From Pyrodictiaceae archaeon (GTDB taxonomy: Archaea; Thermoproteota; Thermoprotei_A; Sulfolobales; Pyrodictiaceae), in the NCBI GenBank assembly GCA_027046105.1, contig JALTZQ010000013.1, positions 1 through 7,062 of the forward strand: a DNA stretch of 7,062 nucleotides. The letters run 5' to 3'. The stretch's first letter is position 1; the number at the start of each line of letters is the position of its first letter. The notes under the pieces are model-generated. The model saw only the letters and a program-made list of their open reading frames with translations, did no database searches and was not told the origin of the DNA. The position numbers and the translations under genes were made by a program. This document shows positions 5,501 through 7,062 of this stretch, piece after piece.

Positions 5501-7062
5501 TTGCAAAATTATATATTGGCATTTTCCTTTACATTATTATTGTTTTCAGTACTCAACATAACAAGTTTTAATCTAATTCTAGCAATCATAGCAACACTGC
5601 TTATATATCTCATTACAGGTTATACTGTACTTACAGCACTACATATCTTACCACTTGTATTAATAGAACTTAATTACTACCAAATAATAAGTAAGGCCAC
5701 CTTTGATCTAGTTCTACTAGCTTCTTCATTAGTACCCATCCTCTATGCTGAAAGTAGGGATATCATTGATACAAAGACCATAATTACAAGCCTATTGAAG
5801 TATCCAAAGCCTAATTTAGCAATACCCTTTATGGCTGCAGGTGTGCACTATCTTCTCTCTAGCCTTTTAGTCTACGCAATAACAGTAGTTGGAGAACATG
5901 CTATTTATGCTTCAGAGACACTAGTATTACCAGCTATCATTTCTGTACCCTACATTATCGGTTTACTTATAAGCTACAATGCTAAACTCTTCCACAGAGA
6001 TTATCTGCCTCTTTTTCCTGCTCTTGCATTAGCACCCTTTACACTCGCCCCGCTAATCACACTTATTCGCATGCTTGATATAGATAATAAAATGCAATTA
6101 AGTACTTTATATTACTCGCGAAGAGGGAACTGCATAAGCATAGGTACCATAATTGCTGTGCTTGCATATAATCCAAGGGATAAAATGGACTTGGTCACTG
6201 GAGTTAGGGAAGAGAGCATTGAATGGGGCTGGTTAAGGACACAAGAGAGAAAGTACTGTATTCCATTAGAAGTCAAGGCACCAACCCACGTACTTATTAT
6301 TGGCGCCTCCGGAGCTGGAAAATCATATACAGTTGCAACAATAGTAAAGAATGCTACTAACTGTTTGCAACAGCAAGTACCAATAATAGTTATTGACCCC
6401 CATGGAGAATATGGTCGATTACTTGGAAAAGACTATGAAGTTATTAACGCGCTAGAATACATGCCGGACATAATGGATCCTTTCAATGAACCAATAGAAC
6501 TTCATATTGAAAGGATCATAGAATATTATAGAACCATGGTCAACCTCGGGCCTTTACAAGAACAACTCTTACGTGAGGCTTTGATTGATTTATATACGCA
6601 ATATAATTCATCACAAACAAGCTCTAAACCATCACTAGAGGAGCTTGAAAGAATTCTATCCACTATTGCAAACCACGAGCCGCGAGCCGAACAACTAGTA
6701 AATTATACGCGTCTCTTACGCTCTCTGCTACGTGGTAAGAGGACATTAACCACTGAAACCATAGCAGAGAAGAAGGTAATAATCGATTTATCATCACTTC
6801 CAACTGAGTGGGCTAAACGCATATACGTTGATACTTTACTCAGATTACTATATACATACTTAACCAGAAAGGGTATAACGGATAATCCAAGACTACTACT
6901 TGTCGTCGATGAGGCACACCTCTTCGCACCACCTACTAGGCAGCAAAGGATGCAATCAATGCTTGTTAAAGGGGCACTGGAAATGAGGAAATATGGAGTA
7001 GTAATTATTATAGCAACACAGAATCCGACAAAAATAGACCGAGCCATCATTGCTAATACAAG
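5501..7062 (+). CDS. HerA-family ATPase with N-terminal multi-helix membrane domain (3' end outside window)
   Basis: An open frame of 520 codons with no stop before the window edge. Residues 1-190 are mostly hydrophobic and form about five to seven membrane helices (for example 5-56, 68-84, 111-130, 140-160, 171-190). A short beta-rich linker at about 197-258 may be a reduced HAS-barrel-like segment. The ATPase core follows: Walker A GASGAGKS at 268-275 (K274), the HerA-typical VIDPHGEYG at 297-305, Walker B LLLVVDEAHLF at 465-475 (D470, E471), and IIIATQNPTKID at 502-513 with Q507. The arginine-finger region lies beyond the window. The TTG at 5501 is chosen because GGGTG lies 5 nt upstream; the frame is open back to 5459, with another TTG at 5477. 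Canonical archaeal HerA, the NurA partner in end resection, is soluble and smaller, so this is a membrane-anchored relative, possibly a DNA-translocating motor. Divergent orientation suggests shared control with the ced genes. Confidence 0.8.
   Translation, partial: MQNYILAFSFTLLLFSVLNITSFNLILAIIATLLIYLITGYTVLTALHILPLVLIELNYYQIISKATFDLVLLASSLVPILYAESRDIIDTKTIITSLLKYPKPNLAIPFMAAGVHYLLSSLLVYAITVVGEHAIYASETLVLPAIISVPYIIGLLISYNAKLFHRDYLPLFPALALAPFTLAPLITLIRMLDIDNKMQLSTLYYSRRGNCISIGTIIAVLAYNPRDKMDLVTGVREESIEWGWLRTQERKYCIPLEVKAPTHVLIIGASGAGKSYTVATIVKNATNCLQQQVPIIVIDPHGEYGRLLGKDYEVINALEYMPDIMDPFNEPIELHIERIIEYYRTMVNLGPLQEQLLREALIDLYTQYNSSQTSSKPSLEELERILSTIANHEPRAEQLVNYTRLLRSLLRGKRTLTTETIAEKKVIIDLSSLPTEWAKRIYVDTLLRLLYTYLTRKGITDNPRLLLVVDEAHLFAPPTRQQRMQSMLVKGALEMRKYGVVIIIATQNPTKIDRAIIANT

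Noticed and set aside
6703..7050. Minus-strand frame of 115 codons inside the HerA ATPase gene
   Set aside because: It is antisense to the Walker B region of a clear ATPase and shows no recognisable family.
2130..7062. An integrated conjugative plasmid or virus
   Set aside because: No integrase, relaxase, replication protein, attachment-site repeat or tRNA is seen, and ribosomal protein genes lie in the same block, so a resident chromosomal import system fits better.
5501..7062. Canonical HerA of the HerA-NurA-Mre11-Rad50 repair cluster
   Set aside because: There is no nurA, mre11 or rad50 nearby, and the protein carries a long membrane domain in place of the normal N-terminal HAS barrel.

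Overview
The window looks like chromosomal DNA of a crenarchaeon (Thermoproteota), most likely of the Desulfurococcales type. Three things point there: archaeal-type ribosomal proteins uL2 and uS19; compact overlapping genes with GGTG-core ribosome binding sites and several TTG starts; and a gene set that matches the crenarchaeal Ced (crenarchaeal exchange of DNA) import system. I cannot fix the genus from the sequence.

Layout. Positions 1-339 (+) hold the C-terminal half of a von Willebrand factor A (VWA) protein that begins outside the window. Its stop overlaps the end of a convergent minus-strand block that fills positions 336-5389. In transcription order that block reads: cedA1-like small membrane protein/pilin (5389-5117), cedA-like polytopic membrane protein (5115-3724), a 56-aa cedA2-like membrane protein with a TTG start (3699-3529), cedB-like HerA/VirB4 ATPase (3536-2130), rpl2 (2130-1414), rps19 (1368-895) and a SAM-dependent methyltransferase (881-336). 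Junctions are between an 8-nt overlap and a 45-nt gap, so all seven genes could share a transcript. A 111-bp spacer (5390-5500) separates this block from a divergent plus-strand gene (5501 to beyond 7062). That gene encodes a HerA-family ATPase with a large N-terminal membrane domain and is cut by the window edge.

How the genes may work together. By family knowledge, CedA1 builds a conjugation-type pilus, CedA forms a VirB6-like membrane channel, CedA2 is a small accessory membrane protein and CedB is the VirB4-like motor; together they take up DNA. Here all four lie side by side, and cedB is fused by a 1-nt overlap (TAATG) to rpl2, placing DNA import upstream of two genes normally found inside the S10 ribosomal operon. 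The divergent membrane-anchored HerA ATPase is a candidate extra motor for the same machine, but only by position.

The points most worth checking are the ungapped resemblance between the CedA1 protein and the N-terminus of CedA, the ced-ribosomal gene fusion, and the second ATPase. No tRNA, rRNA, CRISPR array, insertion sequence or integrase was seen.
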